Shown here: piece after piece, positions 25,589-34,384 of the stretch
How positions within the stretch are numbered: the stretch's first letter is position 1
How the letters are laid out: each line of letters starts with the position of its first letter
Origin: JBBQVS01 sp964250765
GTDB taxonomy: Bacteria; Chloroflexota; Ktedonobacteria; Ktedonobacterales; Ktedonobacteraceae
Assembly (NCBI GenBank): GCA_964250765.1
Contig: CAXUHF010000004.1
Span: 1 to 64,000 of the forward strand
Length of the DNA: 64,000 bases
Direction of reading: 5' to 3'
Made by a program: the position numbers and the translations under genes
The notes under the pieces: model-generated
Databases searched by the model: none
Told to the model about the DNA's origin: nothing
Seen by the model: the letters and a program-made list of their open reading frames with translations, nothing else

Positions 25589-27472
25589 ATGCCCATGAGT
25601 CAAGTTGTTAGTCCTGCACCTGTATCTCGTAGACGGAGCCGCAATCCTGACGAGGATGGGTTTAATTTACGGCAGGTGCCTATCGCGTTCGCAAGTATTC
25701 CGCGTGTCATGAAGCTTGTATTGTCCGCAAGTGTTCTATTTACAGTGCTTATGGGTGTCCTCAGCATTCTACAAGGCTTTATGCCAGCATTGAGCATTGA
25801 AATCACGCGTGTGGTCGTGAACAGTGTCGAGGTAGGTATTAGAAGACACTCGATCAGCCCAATCTTTTTTCCTGTCGGTTTACAACTCGGAGTTGTCCTA
25901 GTGACAAGTTTACTCAGCACATTGGGCAATATCGTACAACAGTTGTTGCAGGAAAAGGTCTCGAACAAAATACAGTTGCTCGTCCTGGAAAAATCGAACA
26001 CGCTGGACCTCTCATTTTTCGAGGACCCCACATTTTATGACAAGCTACGGCAGGCAACCGACCAATCGACGTACCAGCCTGTGTCAATGATTTCGCAGAC
26101 ATTCGACCTGTTCCGTACTATGGTGACGCTATTCTCGGTAATTGCGATTCTGCTGCAACTCGAATGGTGGCTAGCCATCGTTGCGTTAATCATCCCAATT
26201 CCAGCCTTCATCTCAAGCGCGAAATATGGTTGGATTGGCTATCAACGCATGCGTAGACAATCACCTGAACGTCGTAAGATGAGCTATATTCAATCGCTGA
26301 TGACAACAGATACTTACAACAAAGAGATCAAGTTGTTCACTCTTGGCAATTACTTCATCTCCCAATTTCGTCAGTTCGCAAATAAATTTTACGAAGAGAA
26401 CAAGGTCATTCTGCTACGCCGCTACTTGATGAACTTTGTGTGGACCGGACTAACAGGAGCCGCTAACACGGGCATTTATCTGTATGTCGCAATACGTGCA
26501 GTGACTGGTGCGCTTGGCGTGAGTGGTCTGATTGCTTATACGCAGGCGGCTGTACAGGCGGGACAGAGCTTTCAAAATCTGTTGAACGGTATCTCCAACA
26601 CATATGAGAACAACCTGTACATCAACACATTATTCGATTTTCTAGCTTACGAGCCAAGAATTGTATCACCTCCAACACCGGAGCCTGTATTGCCTAATGA
26701 GCATGTCAAGGGGCTGGATATCGAGTTCCGCGACGTGAGCTTCACCTATCCCGGCAAAGACCCCCTGACACAATATGCCTTGAAGCATGTAAGTTTCAAG
26801 ATTGAAGCAGGCGAATCTATCGCGCTTGTCGGACGCAACGGTGCAGGCAAGACAACGATGGTCAAATTGTTAACGCGCTTGTATGACCCTGACGATGGTG
26901 AAATCCTGATTGGTGGACGCAACATCAAGGAATACGACCTGAAAGAGTTGCGTGAGCAGGTGGGCGTGATCTTCCAAGACTACGTGACCTACTTCATGAG
27001 TGCACGCGAGAACATTGGCGTTGGACGCATAGGAGAAATCGAGGATCGGGAACTCGTAACCAGTGCCGCACGTAAGAGCGGTGCTAATGCGGTCATCGAG
27101 CGGCTGCCCGAACAATATGACACGATGCTCGGCAAGTGGTTCGATAAGGGCACACAGTTGAGCGGTGGTGAGTGGCAAAAGGTCGCGCTAGCACGCGCCT
27201 TTATGCGTGACGCACGTATCCTCATTCTCGATGAACCCACCAGTTCGCTCGACGCACAGGCGGAGTCAGAAGTCTTCTCGCACTTCCGTGCCCTGACAGA
27301 TGGCAAAACCGCCCTCTTCATCAGTCACCGTTTCAGCACCGTGCGTCTCGCCGACAGAATTTTCGTATTAGAGAACGGCACGATTCTTGAAAGCGGCTCA
27401 CACGAGCAGTTGATGGAAATTGACGGTCGCTACGCGGAATTGTTCAATTTGCAGGCGGAAGCATATAGATAG
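25589..27472 (+). CDS. ABC exporter half-transporter (membrane domain fused to ATPase)
   Basis: A 627-aa protein. The membrane part (about residues 30-340) has six hydrophobic segments; the ATPase part (from about 370) has Walker A GRNGAGKTT, Q-loop VIFQDY, signature LSGGEWQKVALARA, Walker B ILILDEPTSSLDAQAE and H-loop ISHRFSTVRLADR. Such half-transporters work as dimers and export drugs, lipids or peptides; the substrate cannot be read here. The ribosome site (AGAAAGAG) is followed by two possible ATGs (25589 and 25595). The gene is single. Its stop codon lies inside the stem of a bidirectional terminator shared with the converging gene. Confidence 0.88.
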   Translation: MPMSQVVSPAPVSRRRSRNPDEDGFNLRQVPIAFASIPRVMKLVLSASVLFTVLMGVLSILQGFMPALSIEITRVVVNSVEVGIRRHSISPIFFPVGLQLGVVLVTSLLSTLGNIVQQLLQEKVSNKIQLLVLEKSNTLDLSFFEDPTFYDKLRQATDQSTYQPVSMISQTFDLFRTMVTLFSVIAILLQLEWWLAIVALIIPIPAFISSAKYGWIGYQRMRRQSPERRKMSYIQSLMTTDTYNKEIKLFTLGNYFISQFRQFANKFYEENKVILLRRYLMNFVWTGLTGAANTGIYLYVAIRAVTGALGVSGLIAYTQAAVQAGQSFQNLLNGISNTYENNLYINTLFDFLAYEPRIVSPPTPEPVLPNEHVKGLDIEFRDVSFTYPGKDPLTQYALKHVSFKIEAGESIALVGRNGAGKTTMVKLLTRLYDPDDGEILIGGRNIKEYDLKELREQVGVIFQDYVTYFMSARENIGVGRIGEIEDRELVTSAARKSGANAVIERLPEQYDTMLGKWFDKGTQLSGGEWQKVALARAFMRDARILILDEPTSSLDAQAESEVFSHFRALTDGKTALFISHRFSTVRLADRIFVLENGTILESGSHEQLMEIDGRYAELFNLQAEAYR

Positions 27473-27531
27473 AGAAAAAATAGGTTCAATGGCGGGCATT
27501 CGCTTGCCATTGAACCTATTTTTTCTCTATC
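27468..27531. terminator. Bidirectional terminator covering both stop codons
   Basis: 26-bp perfect arms with a 12-nt loop; the stem has A-run on one side and T-run on the other, so it works for both strands. The stop of the ABC gene (27470-27472) and of the dipeptide epimerase (27516-27518) both lie in the stem. Confidence 0.88.
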
Positions 27532-28589
27532 CCCAATCCGCTCTTAATTCCTGTCACATCATATACACCGCCCATTTGCTCAAAGCCTCCTGTGAAGGGA
27601 TCATCGGCAAGCAGCATAGGTGTGTCGAGGTCGATATAGCGGAAGCCGCCAACGCCTGCTACAAAGTGTGTTGCGGCACTGATGGCAAGCCTTGACTCAA
27701 TCATTGCACCTATCATGAGTTGTATGCCGTTGGCACGACATACAGCAGCGATATCCATTGCCTCGACAATGCCCGATTTCATCAGTTTAATGTTGATACC
27801 TGATACAGCATTCATTTTAATAAGACGTGCCACGCTTGCCGGACTAGAAGTACTTTCGTCCGCAAAGATAGGTACAGTTGTATGCTGCGAGATGTAGCGT
27901 AGTCCGTCATAGTCGTCTTTGTGTACAGGCTGCTCCAACATGAGCGGACGAATATTGCGATCATCGAGAGCTTCTAAGCACAATAAGGCTTCATTGGGTG
28001 TATAGCCCTGATTGGCGTCGAGCGTCAGACCGAGACCAGGAGCAGCCTCACGAATAGCCTCGACACGTTCGACATCCTCGTATAAGTCACCACCAACCTT
28101 GACCTTGATACTTGTCACACCACGCTTGACGATATCACGTGCCAGCGTTTTTGCATGTTCAGGCGCAACAAGAGGAATGCTGATATCCGTTTCAATACTC
28201 GTACTTGCACCACCGAAAAAGACATAGAGTGGTACGCCATATGAACGTGTCAAGGCATCAAGTAGTGCCATTTCGATACCAGCACACACGGTTGACTGGT
28301 TATAATACATACCATGTACCAGCTTAGAAATGCTACGCCAGTGTGCCGCCTCTTTCCCTTCGAGCAACGCAATACAATCCTGAGCCGCTGCAAGTGCCGT
28401 AGCCTGACTCTCGCCCGTACTCGGTGGAAACGGAGCGCACTCACCATAGCCCACGCTACCGTCTTGTAACGTGAGCGTGATAAGCACATTTTGTGCCGAG
28501 GTCACGCTACCCGTTGCAATAGCGAATGGCTCCAGGAGCGGTATGTTTAAAGGTTCGACGCGAACCGAGCGGATAATGGTTTGTGACAT
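27516..28589 (-). CDS. Enolase-superfamily dipeptide epimerase (Ala-Glu epimerase/muconate cycloisomerase subgroup)
   Basis: A 357-aa enolase-superfamily enzyme. The N-terminal capping domain begins VEPLNIPLLEPFAIATGS. The barrel has the acid-base Lys pair SIKVKVGG (about residues 157-164), metal ligands in LTLDANQG, MLEQPV and FADES, and the opposite-face Lys in INIKLMKSGG-like INIKLMKSGI (about 262). These residues and the length are usual for L-Ala-D/L-Glu epimerases, which recycle cell-wall peptides, but other dipeptides or o-succinylbenzoate cannot be excluded. ATG at 28589 is chosen from the family start and GAGAGAACC upstream. It converges with the ABC gene. Confidence 0.85.
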   Translation of the reverse strand: MSQTIIRSVRVEPLNIPLLEPFAIATGSVTSAQNVLITLTLQDGSVGYGECAPFPPSTGESQATALAAAQDCIALLEGKEAAHWRSISKLVHGMYYNQSTVCAGIEMALLDALTRSYGVPLYVFFGGASTSIETDISIPLVAPEHAKTLARDIVKRGVTSIKVKVGGDLYEDVERVEAIREAAPGLGLTLDANQGYTPNEALLCLEALDDRNIRPLMLEQPVHKDDYDGLRYISQHTTVPIFADESTSSPASVARLIKMNAVSGINIKLMKSGIVEAMDIAAVCRANGIQLMIGAMIESRLAISAATHFVAGVGGFRYIDLDTPMLLADDPFTGGFEQMGGVYDVTGIKSGLGIEKK

Positions 28590-28645
28590 ACGGTTGGTTC
28601 TCTCATTCATTGATTTAATCAGCAAATTTATGCGATTACGTCACC

Positions 28646-28770
28646 TGTAGGGGTCTAATTCTATTACACCCTTGGGGCAATGTACAATGCTGGAGGATAT
28701 ATGAAACGCTGCATCAATCCTATGAACATGGTCAATTGCTAACAGGATGTAATAGAATGAGACCCCTACA
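28646..28770. repeat. Palindromic repeat, type A, copy 4
   Basis: Ends TGTAGGGGTCTAATTC and GACCCCTACA; the loop has ATGCTGGAGGATATATGAAA, as in other copies. This copy is less symmetrical than the others (right arm GGATGTAATAGAATGAGACC), suggesting it is decaying. Confidence 0.85.
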
Positions 28771-28776
28771 CAACAT

Positions 28777-29973
28777 CTATGCACATAACCCTAATATCCT
28801 CGCCAAACGTAACACTTCGCTACCAAGTATACTATCATGCCCTTCCAGAGCGATTTGCGCGCCTTTACGCAGCATGAGGACCGCTTCAGGCGTATTGAGG
28901 TCGTTATCCATCACGGACAAGAAGCGATTATGCAACAACGTGGTATCCTTGTTTTGCTCGTTTGAGAGGTCACTACCTACAAACTTCTGTAGTTGCTCAA
29001 GTGTGTTAGCAGTTTCTGCGGCAATCTTGAGGTCTTCGGGGAAGCATTCCCACGGATAGCGGTAGTGATGACTTTGCAACACAATACGGATAGCATCAGG
29101 AGTGTATTCTTTGAGCAGGTTGCTAACTAGCGTTAGATTGCCCAGTGACTTGCTCATCTTCTCGCCATCCTGATAGACCATACCTGTATGTGCCCAGATG
29201 CGTGCGAAGGGAGCTTTTTGTGTATAGTGTTCGGACTGCGCGATCTCACAGGTATGATGCGGAAAGTTGAGGTCGGCACCACCACCATGAATATCTATCT
29301 GCTCACCGAGATAATGGAGCGACATAGCACTACATTCGATATGCCAGCCGGGGCGTCCAGGTCCCCACGGACTCGCCCACGCGGGTTCACCCGGTGCCTG
29401 TGCTTGCCACAACACGAAATCGAGTGGGTCATGTTTGCGGGTGTCATTGGGAAAGTTACCACGCTCGTTCGCAATTTCGAGCATTGACGCATAATCCTTG
29501 AGACCCACTGCACGAGCCATAACTCCAAAACTTGGGTCGTGAGGTACATCGTAGAAGACACAGCCCTCGCTCACATAAGCATAGCCATGCTCAACCAGCG
29601 TCGTCACCATCGCAAGAATGCCCGGAATTTCCTCAGTTGCTTTCGCATATACATCGGGCCGACGCACATTCAATGAGTCCATATCGCGCAGGAAACGCTC
29701 AGTTTCTCGTCGGCCTAGCTCGTCCCACTGCATCCCTAACTCACGTGCCTTGCGTAACACGTCATCGTCGATATCGGTCACATTTTGTATATATCTGACC
29801 TTGTGACCGCTAAATTCCAGGTAACGCATGAGCGTATCAAACGAGACATAGGTGAAGGCATGGCCCAGATGCGTTGTATCGTAGGGCGTGACACCACACA
29901 CATAGATACGTACAGTATCGTCGAGCGGCACAAACGTTTCGAGTGATTGAGTAAGCGTGTTAAATAACTTCAT
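28777..29973 (-). CDS. Cysteine ligase of the CysS/MshC family (short, MshC-like)
   Basis: A 398-aa class I synthetase with HIGH-type THLGHAFTY, zinc ligands (Cys in VCGVTPYD, Cys in WHIECSAM, His in FPHHTCE) and KMSKS. It activates cysteine with ATP. Two points favour MshC (cysteine to GlcN-inositol, in mycothiol synthesis) over cysteinyl-tRNA synthetase: the first motif reads CGVTPYDTTHLGHA (CysRS usually CGPTVYD-x-x-HIGNA) and the chain stops after the DALR-like helices, without the C-terminal anticodon-binding part (CysRS about 460 aa; MshC about 410). The segment MLEIANERGNFPNDTRKHDPLD also recalls MshC. It may still serve as the cell's CysRS. The start overlaps the TatD stop by 14 nt. 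Confidence 0.75.
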   Translation of the reverse strand: MKLFNTLTQSLETFVPLDDTVRIYVCGVTPYDTTHLGHAFTYVSFDTLMRYLEFSGHKVRYIQNVTDIDDDVLRKARELGMQWDELGRRETERFLRDMDSLNVRRPDVYAKATEEIPGILAMVTTLVEHGYAYVSEGCVFYDVPHDPSFGVMARAVGLKDYASMLEIANERGNFPNDTRKHDPLDFVLWQAQAPGEPAWASPWGPGRPGWHIECSAMSLHYLGEQIDIHGGGADLNFPHHTCEIAQSEHYTQKAPFARIWAHTGMVYQDGEKMSKSLGNLTLVSNLLKEYTPDAIRIVLQSHHYRYPWECFPEDLKIAAETANTLEQLQKFVGSDLSNEQNKDTTLLHNRFLSVMDNDLNTPEAVLMLRKGAQIALEGHDSILGSEVLRLARILGLCA

Positions 29974-30748
29974 TGGAATTCTCTCTTATATTGAACAGGC
30001 GGACGGCGTTTGCGGTCGTCACCTGGGCAATTTCTTCTAGTGTCATACCGCGCAACTCGGCAAGTTTCGCAGCAGTATGTTGTACAAAAAGTGGTTCGTT
30101 GCGCTTGGCTTTGAGTGGCTTTGGCACAAGATAGGGACTATCAGTCTCGACCAATACACGATCTAACGGAACTCTACGTGCCACATCTGGTAGTGCATTG
30201 CCCTGTTTGGTCAAAGGGCCAGCAAACGAGAGCACAAAGCCCGGAAAGCTGAGACACTCCTCTGCCTGTGCTACATCGCCCGAAAAGCAGTGAAAGACGC
30301 CACGCAAGCCTTGTCCATGTGCACGCAACAACTCCATTACGTCCTCGTGTGAATCGCGTACATGGATAATGCAAGGTAGATCACATGCTCGTGCAAGGTC
30401 GAGGTGTGCACAAAATACGGCACGTTGTATGTCGCGCGGAGAAAGCATACGGAAATAATCAAGGCCAAACTCGCCAATCGCAACTACCTCTGGTTCGCGT
30501 GCCATTCCACGCAGCTGCTCTCCTATCTCATCGTTGTAGGTTGTGGCTTCGTGCGGGTGTACGCCAACTCCCGCATAGACAATTCTAGGATGTGTCTTTG
30601 CAAGTGCAAGCGCGGCCTGACTCGATGGGAGATCACAGCCAGGGTCAATCATGCGTGTGACACCACCATCAATTGCAGCTTGAATAACGGCCTCGCGGTC
30701 AACATCAAAGCGGGGGGTGTCGATATGAGTATGGCTATCGACAAGCAC
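29960..30748 (-). CDS. tatD: TatD family metal-dependent DNase/hydrolase
   Basis: A 262-aa TIM-barrel hydrolase with metal-binding VDSHTHIDTPRF at the N-terminus, IGEFGLDYF (Glu ligand), PCIIHVRDSHEDV, VFHCFSG and C-terminal LVETDSPYLVPKPLKAKRNEP. TatD enzymes are 3'-5' DNases acting in repair or DNA breakdown, also able to cleave D-aminoacyl-like bonds in some relatives. I start at a GTG at 30748 with AAAGGA upstream, because the family begins a few residues before the HTH motif; the longer open frame runs into the low-quality palindrome. It is upstream of and overlaps the cysteine ligase gene, the common tatD-after-synthetase pairing in reverse. Confidence 0.9.
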   Translation of the reverse strand: MLVDSHTHIDTPRFDVDREAVIQAAIDGGVTRMIDPGCDLPSSQAALALAKTHPRIVYAGVGVHPHEATTYNDEIGEQLRGMAREPEVVAIGEFGLDYFRMLSPRDIQRAVFCAHLDLARACDLPCIIHVRDSHEDVMELLRAHGQGLRGVFHCFSGDVAQAEECLSFPGFVLSFAGPLTKQGNALPDVARRVPLDRVLVETDSPYLVPKPLKAKRNEPLFVQHTAAKLAELRGMTLEEIAQVTTANAVRLFNIRENSNEVI

Positions 30749-30834
30749 GTTTCTCAATCCTTTCCATCCACCAATACTGACATTAGTATAGTGTAGGGAA
30801 AGGATACGTGTCAAATAATGATACAAGCAAAAGG

Positions 30835-30963
30835 CAGGGAGACCGCGGCGGGGGGGGCCCCCCCCGGGGGCCCGGGGCACAGGTGAGGGGGGGCCCCCNN
30901 NNNNNNNNCCCCTACACGTCAGCCACTGCGAACATGTAGGGGAGACCCTCGCGGTCTCCCTGC
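30835..30963. repeat. Large GC-rich palindromic repeat, type C, with 10-N gap
   Basis: Outer arms GCAGGGAGACCGCGGCG... and ...CTCGCGGTCTCCCTGC; inside are G and C runs and Ns at 30899-30908. Second copy of the element at 1224. Right half also has CCCCTACA...TGTAGGGG, which can fold by itself. Confidence 0.75.
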
Positions 30964-30983
30964 TAAAATTCAGGAATTTATCA

Positions 30984-32114
30984 TCACACCAAATTCGTTG
31001 TCCCTGTCAGCACAAGACTATCACTAGCGGTACATGGAACATGGCTATTCGTGCCAATAGCAGCACTACTAACATTAAACTTTCCAGTTAGCGCGGTACC
31101 TAGCTTTGCGTTCAACATTTGCTGAATTTGCGCATTATAGGTATTCTGCGGGAAGGTGAACACCTTCAAAACCGTCAATGTAGTACTTAGCACATTTATG
31201 GCAAGGTTGCCGCCTATCGCAGTCGGTTGAACGGTTGTGACCGCCGTACCCAGTTTAAACGAGCTACCCAGAATAATATCAGAGGTTACAATAATATTGC
31301 TGCCTTGCACACTCACCTGAATATTTTGTGCCGACATGTTATTATTGCCAATAGGAAAACTGCCTAGACTATTGCCTAATGCGGTAAGTGACGCGGAAGA
31401 TATCTCAACGTAGGCCAGACTACCACTTACTGTACTTGAAAGCGTCTGCGTATGTTGTTGATACATAGTGCTGACGCTATTGCTTACCGCCTGCCCACTT
31501 TGTGTGGAATCCACTTGTCCACCGAGGCTAACAGGAACCTGTAAGTTCATAGCTAATGATGAATCGCCACAACCTGGCGTGGCATTGATGCCATTGAGTT
31601 GTCCAATTGGAATATGCAAGGTCGTGATAGGTCCGTTGATGAGGTTTGGACTGCCGGGCATTGGTTGCACACTCACCTGTACAGTACTTGAGTCGAGGAC
31701 GCTAAACTTGATAAGCAGACGAGCACTAATCGGTTGTGGATCGCCTGCATAAAGACTGATACGTATAGACGCTACAAGCCCACTCTGTGTTGGTACAAGG
31801 CTCGTGAGCAGAACCGATGGCTGAATCACAGTTGTCGCCATCGTCGAAGCCCAGCCCTGATCGGTTGCTGGCAACTTGCTGACGATAGAGGCAATTGCGG
31901 CACTCACAACTCCTGGCACCTGCTGATTCACACGTGATTGAAAGATGGGTGCCAAAGTCCCATTTGTAAGATAAATCCTAGCACTTAGTGGCGTCGTATC
32001 TTTCTGAGCATATGTGTGACGTATGGCGGCGTGTGCTGGCATGACCACAAGTGCCGAGACGAGCAGAGCCAGTAGTAACATCCAGCCAATATGAAGATAT
32101 GTTCGACGTGTCAT
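30984..32114 (-). CDS. Secreted two-part beta-rich protein, possible lipid-binding (LmeA/DUF2993-like)
   Basis: A 376-aa protein with a clear signal peptide (basic MTRR, hydrophobic core about residues 9-26, AHA cleavage site). The mature part is Ser/Thr/Val rich, with alternating strand patterns. Its C-terminal half (VEISSASLTALGNSLG..., then NIQVSVQGSNIIVTSDI and a terminal helix before LNAKLG) recalls the layout of LmeA-like (DUF2993) phospholipid-binding domains. I am not sure of the family. It follows the MFS gene by 115 nt on the same strand, and the extracytoplasmic tail of that permease has a similar composition and strand pattern, so the two may handle the same lipid. Confidence 0.55.
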   Translation of the reverse strand: MTRRTYLHIGWMLLLALLVSALVVMPAHAAIRHTYAQKDTTPLSARIYLTNGTLAPIFQSRVNQQVPGVVSAAIASIVSKLPATDQGWASTMATTVIQPSVLLTSLVPTQSGLVASIRISLYAGDPQPISARLLIKFSVLDSSTVQVSVQPMPGSPNLINGPITTLHIPIGQLNGINATPGCGDSSLAMNLQVPVSLGGQVDSTQSGQAVSNSVSTMYQQHTQTLSSTVSGSLAYVEISSASLTALGNSLGSFPIGNNNMSAQNIQVSVQGSNIIVTSDIILGSSFKLGTAVTTVQPTAIGGNLAINVLSTTLTVLKVFTFPQNTYNAQIQQMLNAKLGTALTGKFNVSSAAIGTNSHVPCTASDSLVLTGTTNLV

Positions 32115-32229
32115 TGTATTTTTCCTCGTGGGATGTAATCAATTTATTGTGTAGGGATGCAATGATGCACATGAATAAAATACAGCGTATCCCGTTTCAT
32201 TCGTTTATGTACATCATTATGCCCTTGTT

Positions 32230-34284
32230 TTAATGCGGTAACAGTTTGTTCAAGTCAATTGGGCCTTTGAAACAAAACGAGATTGGTGTTGATTGTGCGG
32301 CAACGCCCTGAATGGGTGGTGCTTTAATCAACAACACGAGCAGCTCTGTACCCTTTCCACACGCAATTGCGCTACTGGTATGGGCCGAGACAAGTTGTGC
32401 GCTTTTGAGTTGACCACGTAGAGCTGGCATGACCGCGCTTACCAATAGCTGGTTGATTGCGCCTTGCATTTGGATTGCTGCATTTGGACCACTATCAATA
32501 CCATCACGTTTGAGATGCGAGATGTTCAGGCTCAGATTGTGTTGCGCATCAACACCCAGTGTGCCATCCAGTTCGAGTGGCATCACACGATGAATCCCAT
32601 TGGCGTCGATGTGCAGGTTCAGGTTTAGCACAAGCCCATCACCAAGAGTTGGTGTCACAGCCAAATCGGTCAGTGCCCCACCTTTAAGATTAAGTTGCGA
32701 AACGAAAACCGAGGTCAACGCACCCGCATCCATACCAAGCTGTATCATACGAGGTCCCGCTATGGGCGTTGCCGTTGCCTTCATGGGATTGCTAGCACCA
32801 ACGACCGTCGTTCCCGTCGCAGCATCGGTTGTATCATCAGTCGTATCATCTGGTCCGAACAAGAACGCTGCCAGGATACCACCACCAATGAGCAATAGAA
32901 TGAGTGCAGCACTACCAATAATAATCAGACGTTTCCGTTTGGGGTTGAGCTTTGCCTTTGCACCAGGAGCAGTAGGCACGACAAGCGGCGTAACTTCGGC
33001 ATCTTCACTAGGAACAGTGGGTGCCTCAGCTATGTCGGCTACGGCGAGTGTTTTTGCCTCGTGCATATCCGCGCTTGCTACAATACCTTCACCACCAGCT
33101 TCTACCGCTACAGCAGCAAGTACTAATTCAGGCTCTGCCTCCTCGACAGGTGGCTTGCGACCCCAAAGAAAGAGTGCAGGGAGAAGCGCGATCAGGCACA
33201 AAATCATTGAAAAGAAGAAGACATCGCTATAGACCGTGTGTGCTGATGCAATCAGATGTGTTGCATAGCCTCTTGACCATGCGCTAAACTGGCTCGCAGT
33301 TGCTGATGATGGCAGCGATGGATAGGTCGAGGCCAATTGCCGAAAATAGGCCAATGCCCATGATGTGAGAGCCGCCAGACCGAGAATCATACCCACCATA
33401 CGTAGGGCGGTTACAATGGCTGAACTAACACCAGCCTGTGTCGCCTTGACCGCATTAATCGCGGTTGTGCCTATTGGCGCAATTACCAGACCAAAGCCAA
33501 AGCCAGCTGTGATCGTACTAATCGTGATCTGTGTCCAGTCAACGCTAATGGGCCAGCGACTCATGAGATAGAAGCCAACCGCCGTAAAGAGTAAGCCGAG
33601 AATACCTGTCAGGCGACTAGAAATGTGTTCGCACAGCCAACCACCAAGTACTGCGCCAATCGGTATCATCACGGTCAAGCGTAACAATGCTAAACCGCTA
33701 TCCAACACTGGACGCTGCAAGACAGTATCGACGAAGATGGGAATATCAGCCAATGCGATGATCAGCGCAGCACCAACGAACAGACTGACCAGCGAGGTTG
33801 CACTGAACGCAAGTTTCTTGAACAAGCGCACCTCGACAACAGGCCAGCGCATCCTGAGTTCGACCAGTACAAAGGCGATGAAGAAGGCAAGCGCGAGGCC
33901 AAGCGCGATAGGATTGTTTTGCGGTGCGGGCGTATTTGCCACTGCTGGTCCTAATGATGTTCCTTGCTGCGCGAGGCCGAGACTCAAACAGGTCAATGCG
34001 ATACCCAGCAACAAGGTTCCAATCCAGTCAATGCCCTCACCTAACCGTGTGCCTTTAGGAATCAGTATCCAAGCAGCAATCATCAACCCAATCACAAGTG
34101 GTATGTTGAGATAGAAAATGTATTGCCAGCCAAGATGTTGCACGACAACCGCGCCATATAATGGGCCAAGCGCACCACCAGCCTCTGTTACCGCACCGAT
34201 GATACCAAGTGCCAGACCACGCCGCTCTTTGCCATAAAAGTCGTTGGCAATCGCCATCGCTACTGGCACGATAGCACCACCACC
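32230..34284 (-). CDS. P55/Rv1410-like MFS permease with fused extracytoplasmic C-terminal domain (5' end lost in gap)
   Basis: 684 residues, missing the first 100 or so at the N-run. The permease part carries LGPLYGAVVV, the long DIPIFVDTVLQ stretch, MIPIGAVLGGWL, YLMSRWPIS, GFGFGLVIAPIG and RMVGMILGLAALTSWAL. These recall P55 (Rv1410c), which exports triacylglycerides with LprG in mycobacteria. After the last permease helix come about 70 acidic, Ala/Pro-rich residues, a Lys/Arg patch, an extra transmembrane helix (LIIIGSAALILLLIGGG) and about 190 residues that should lie outside the cell, ending FKGPIDLNKLLPH. I know of no such fused tail in mycobacterial P55. The lipoprotein at 34385 is directly upstream, as lprG is in mycobacteria. 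Confidence 0.78.
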   Translation of the reverse strand, partial: GGGAIVPVAMAIANDFYGKERRGLALGIIGAVTEAGGALGPLYGAVVVQHLGWQYIFYLNIPLVIGLMIAAWILIPKGTRLGEGIDWIGTLLLGIALTCLSLGLAQQGTSLGPAVANTPAPQNNPIALGLALAFFIAFVLVELRMRWPVVEVRLFKKLAFSATSLVSLFVGAALIIALADIPIFVDTVLQRPVLDSGLALLRLTVMIPIGAVLGGWLCEHISSRLTGILGLLFTAVGFYLMSRWPISVDWTQITISTITAGFGFGLVIAPIGTTAINAVKATQAGVSSAIVTALRMVGMILGLAALTSWALAYFRQLASTYPSLPSSATASQFSAWSRGYATHLIASAHTVYSDVFFFSMILCLIALLPALFLWGRKPPVEEAEPELVLAAVAVEAGGEGIVASADMHEAKTLAVADIAEAPTVPSEDAEVTPLVVPTAPGAKAKLNPKRKRLIIIGSAALILLLIGGGILAAFLFGPDDTTDDTTDAATGTTVVGASNPMKATATPIAGPRMIQLGMDAGALTSVFVSQLNLKGGALTDLAVTPTLGDGLVLNLNLHIDANGIHRVMPLELDGTLGVDAQHNLSLNISHLKRDGIDSGPNAAIQMQGAINQLLVSAVMPALRGQLKSAQLVSAHTSSAIACGKGTELLVLLIKAPPIQGVAAQSTPISFCFKGPIDLNKLLPH

Positions 34285-34384
34285 NNNNNNNNNNNNNNNN
34301 NNNNNNNNNNNNNNNNNNNNNNNNNNNNNNNNNNNNNNNNNNNNNNNNNNNNNNNNNNNNNNNNNNNNNNNNNNNNNNNNNNNN
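34285..34384. other. Assembly gap of 100 N
   Basis: Exactly 100 Ns, the usual placeholder for unknown length. It separates the lipoprotein gene (3' end missing) from the MFS gene (5' end missing). An apparent single 969-codon frame across it is an artefact. Confidence 0.95.

Noticed and set aside
20936..28770. CRISPR array from repeated CTAATTCTATTACACC units
   Set aside because: Repeats are inverted pairs kilobases apart, with no regular spacers and no cas genes.
29960..30880. 306-aa form of TatD starting MPRAPGGG
   Set aside because: The extra 44 codons lie in the GC-rich palindrome; the GTG at 30748 fits family length and has a ribosome site.
32600..33232. 210-codon plus-strand frame
   Set aside because: Antisense to the permease C-terminal region; low-complexity Ala/Ser/Pro mirror of that gene.
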